The position numbers and the translations under genes are program-made. From NCBI GenBank assembly GCA_036496265.1, contig DASXLL010000197.1:1-42707 (forward strand): DNA of 42,707 nucleotides, written 5' to 3'. Under the pieces are notes generated by a model. It was not told the origin of the DNA, made no database searches, and was given only the letters and a program-made list of their open reading frames with translations. The DNA is from CAYLLN01 sp036496265. Its GTDB lineage: Bacteria > Planctomycetota > Planctomycetia > Pirellulales > Pirellulaceae. Positions 40,889-42,707 of the stretch are shown piece after piece; position 1 is the first letter of the stretch; each line of letters starts with the position of its first letter.

Positions 40889-42031
40889 ATGCGCCGCATG
40901 TTGCTCTTTTGCCTGGCAATTGCCGCGGTGGTTTCTTTATCGCCAATACTTGCCGCCGATCCCGCCGGCTTCAAGACGCTGGAGATTGGCGACAAGGCGC
41001 CGGCTTTCTCTCTGCCGGGCGTCGATGGCAAGAATTATTCGCTCGACGATTTCGCGAAGGCCAGGCTGCTGGCGATCATTTTCACCTGCAACCATTGCCC
41101 GACGGCGCAGGCCTACGAAGACCGCATCATTCAGCTTCATGCTGATTACAAAGACAAAGGCGTCGCGCTCGTGGCCATTTCGCCGAACGATCCCCAGGCG
41201 CTGCGACTGGATGAACTGGGCTACACGGAGTACAGCGATTCGTTGGAAGAGATGAAGCGAGCGGCCAAGGAGCGTGGCTTCACGTTTCCCTATCTGTACG
41301 ACGGCGACACGCAGAAAACATCGCTGGCTTACGGCGTCCTCGCGACGCCACAGGTCTATCTGTTCGATCAAGACCGCAAGCTGCGCTACGTCGGCCGCAT
41401 CGATGATTCGGATGTAAAGACGGTGACGAGCCACGACGCCCGCAACGCCATCGACGCGCTGCTGGCAGGAAAGTCGGTGCCGGTCGAAAAAACTCGAACG
41501 TTCGGCTGCTCGACCAAATGGTCGGACAAGCGTGCCGACGCCGTGAAGTGGCTTGAGCGGGCGGACGCCGAGCCAGTGGGCTTAAAACCGATCGACGAAG
41601 CCGACCTGGCCCGGCTGGCCAAGAACGAAACGGACAAGCTGCTCGTCGTCAATCTCTGGGCCACCTGGTGCGGTCCCTGCGTCGCGGAGCTGCCCGAGTT
41701 TGTCACGATGCATCGGATGTATAGAAAGAGGCCGTTCCAGATGGTCACGATCAGCCTCGATCAGCTCGAGCAAAAAGACGCCGCGCTGAAGCTGCTGAAA
41801 GAAGACCACGCCTCGATGACTAATTACATTTCCGCGATTGCCAGTCCCGACAAGCTGGCCGAAATTCTCGACAAAGAATGGCGAGGCCCATTGCCCTACA
41901 CGCTCCTCATCGCTCCCGGCGGCAAGGTCATCTATCGGCAGAGCAATGCGATCGAACCGACCGAGGTGAAGAAGGCAATCGTCGAGGTTATCGGGCGTAC
42001 GTATGCGAACCAGCCGGAGAAGGTGAAATAG
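40889..42031 (+). CDS. Secreted protein with two thioredoxin-fold redoxin domains
   Basis: The 380-residue protein has a signal peptide (MLLFCLAIAAVVSLSPILAA). The first redoxin domain (about 30-200) carries FTCNHCPTAQAYEDR with Cys67 and Cys70. The second (about 235-370) carries WATWCGPCVAELPE with Cys261 and Cys264, a TlpA/ResA-type site. An isolated Cys207 lies between them. AGGAG lies 8 bases before the ATG. It probably acts as a periplasmic thiol-disulfide oxidoreductase, with the two domains possibly passing electrons to one another. Neighbouring genes give no partner. Confidence 0.88.
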   Translation: MRRMLLFCLAIAAVVSLSPILAADPAGFKTLEIGDKAPAFSLPGVDGKNYSLDDFAKARLLAIIFTCNHCPTAQAYEDRIIQLHADYKDKGVALVAISPNDPQALRLDELGYTEYSDSLEEMKRAAKERGFTFPYLYDGDTQKTSLAYGVLATPQVYLFDQDRKLRYVGRIDDSDVKTVTSHDARNAIDALLAGKSVPVEKTRTFGCSTKWSDKRADAVKWLERADAEPVGLKPIDEADLARLAKNETDKLLVVNLWATWCGPCVAELPEFVTMHRMYRKRPFQMVTISLDQLEQKDAALKLLKEDHASMTNYISAIASPDKLAEILDKEWRGPLPYTLLIAPGGKVIYRQSNAIEPTEVKKAIVEVIGRTYANQPEKVK

Positions 42032-42367
42032 TCAGACGGACCAATCAACCGGTAAGCTGCAATTCTTGCAATGCTCAGCGGACTTGCCGCTCTTCTCGGC
42101 TCCAAATTGCAATTCTGCGACCGAAATCTCCGAGACGCGAAGTCAGTGGCCGCATGAGAAGCAATTCTCTTGGCGAGCGGACCAGGCGTGCGACGCATCA
42201 AGACCATATAAATGCTCGGATAACGATCGCGAGAGGTTGCGCGAACGTAATGCCTGCCGCGCTGTGCGGGAGTACTCCTGAACGGGCCGTGCGTACTATG
42301 CGATAGATGCTTGGCTCAGCGCGAGCCGGGCGCGTGTTCCTCAGTCGCAGCCCCCAGAGAGGCAGCC
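42032..42367. other. 336-bp intergenic region before the right-edge gene
   Basis: No gene or recognised RNA is seen. GGCTC-AGCGC-GAGCC near 42312-42326 is a small hairpin, and GAGAGG immediately precedes the next start. Nothing else stands out. Confidence 0.4.
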
Positions 42368-42703
42368 ATGTTACGTCACTCGCTTGCGTTCGTTGTTGCA
42401 CTTGGAATGTTGTTCGGAGTCTCGGCCATGCCGGCCGGTGGGGCGACCAAGGTCGCCAAAGCCAATACGGCCACCGCGCGGCAAGCCGCGATCCTCGCGG
42501 CCCGCAGACGTCATCATCATCATCACCACAAGGTGATCACGCCGTCACCGATCGCGATGCCCGGTGGTTTGAGGTGGACCCCAATTGTTGGACAGGTTTT
42601 GGGGTTGGTTAAGGTGAGACCAACGGCCCGCGAAGACCCCTCACAGGTCTCGCGCGGCCGTGGGGCTACGGACACGTATCGGGTCAGAAAAGCGGTTTCC
42701 TGA
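42368..42703 (+). CDS. Small His-rich secreted protein, 3' end replaced by an IS end
   Basis: GAGAGG lies 5 bases before the ATG at 42368. The signal peptide (MLRHSLAFVVALGMLFGVSA) is followed by an Ala/Lys/Thr linker and ARRRHHHHHHKVITPSPIAM. The six histidines are encoded by a mixture of CAT and CAC codons, as in planctomycete His-tract secreted proteins. At 42568-42570 the sequence passes into the repeat also found at the left edge, and the frame stops at 42701-42703 after 44 foreign codons. The native C-terminus is lost, so the gene is probably inactive or the contig is chimeric at this edge. Metal binding is a reasonable guess for the family. Confidence 0.6.
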   Translation: MLRHSLAFVVALGMLFGVSAMPAGGATKVAKANTATARQAAILAARRRHHHHHHKVITPSPIAMPGGLRWTPIVGQVLGLVKVRPTAREDPSQVSRGRGATDTYRVRKAVS

Positions 42704-42707
42704 GTAA
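42568..42707. mobile_element. Insertion-sequence end, right edge
   Basis: Exact reverse complement of positions 2-141. The element begins TGAGGTGGACCCC at 42570 and continues off the window. The identical 140-bp arm at both edges fits a short-read assembly that stopped at a repeat copy on each side. Family assignment as for the left edge. Confidence 0.6.

Noticed and set aside
42520..42541. His-tag as vector contamination
   Set aside because: The tract lies inside a signal-peptide gene with matching codon usage and natural flanks; no vector sequence is seen.
2..42707. Terminal inverted repeats read as ends of a linear phage, plasmid or a giant transposon
   Set aside because: No phage or plasmid genes are present; the gene content is ordinary chromosomal, and 140-bp identical ends fit an assembly break at an IS copy. 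A composite-transposon reading is left open under findings.

Overview
The window looks like a contig from a planctomycete, probably close to Pirellulales. The evidence is: small membrane proteins with the planctomycete leader motifs FTIRDLLWL and YRLRTLLI; a YdjY-type secreted protein overlapping a tiny zinc-ribbon gene; frequent TTG/GTG starts; a Gram-negative envelope gene set (kdsB, LptF/G-type permease, TolC-type protein, porin-like barrel); and short dispersed repeats I associate with this phylum (GGTGGGCTGTGCCCACC hairpins, the element that encodes the NPTRKRG/QPDAQARG tail). The assignment rests on recognised families, not on a marker gene tree.

Both edges carry the same 140-bp sequence in opposite orientation (2-141 and 42568-42707). 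It begins TGAGGTGGACCCC and resembles an insertion sequence end. On the left it cuts the C-terminus of a serine recombinase; on the right it cuts a small His-rich secreted protein. The contig therefore stops in a repeated mobile element at both sides.

Layout. 0.4-2.3 kb: accessory stretch of alternating small membrane genes and repeats. 2.8-9.9 kb: RluA-type pseudouridine synthase, a phytoene-desaturase-like oxidoreductase, a CsrA-receiver fusion, an outer-membrane barrel, an LptF/LptG permease and small membrane/secreted proteins. 10-14.7 kb: an orphan PhoR-like histidine kinase and a 1088-residue protein holding all three AmmeMemoRadiSam modules. 15-21.7 kb: nagB, a rhomboid protease, a YdjY protein with its zinc-ribbon partner, a TolC-type protein and an ICMT-like methyltransferase. 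21.8-26.4 kb: pyrG, another FTIRD protein, an overlapping ParD/ParE-like toxin-antitoxin pair, kdsB and a CYTH protein. 26.4-29.7 kb: a 1099-residue membrane Ser/Thr kinase with an apparently dead caspase-like domain and an EF-hand. 29.8-35.2 kb: FkbM-like protein, tRNA-Val, cdd convergent with nupC, a GlmM-type mutase and a WecB/TagA/CpsF glycosyltransferase. 35.2-38.1 kb: a tight three-gene operon (TTG-started coiled-coil protein, membrane-anchored SUMF1/FGE-like protein, zinc-ribbon GTPase). 38.6-42.0 kb: HAD phosphatase, TMEM143/DUF3754 protein and a double-redoxin secreted protein.

How the genes work together: nagB and glmM bear on amino-sugar and envelope precursor supply; kdsB, the LptF/G permease and the WecB-type transferase on LPS or polysaccharide; cdd, nupC and pyrG on pyrimidine salvage and CTP supply. 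The best candidates for undescribed biology are the GTPase/FGE-like/coiled-coil operon, the CsrA-helical-receiver fusion, the kinase-pseudocaspase protein, the one-polypeptide AmmeMemoRadiSam system and the modular FTIRD/YRLRT small membrane proteins.
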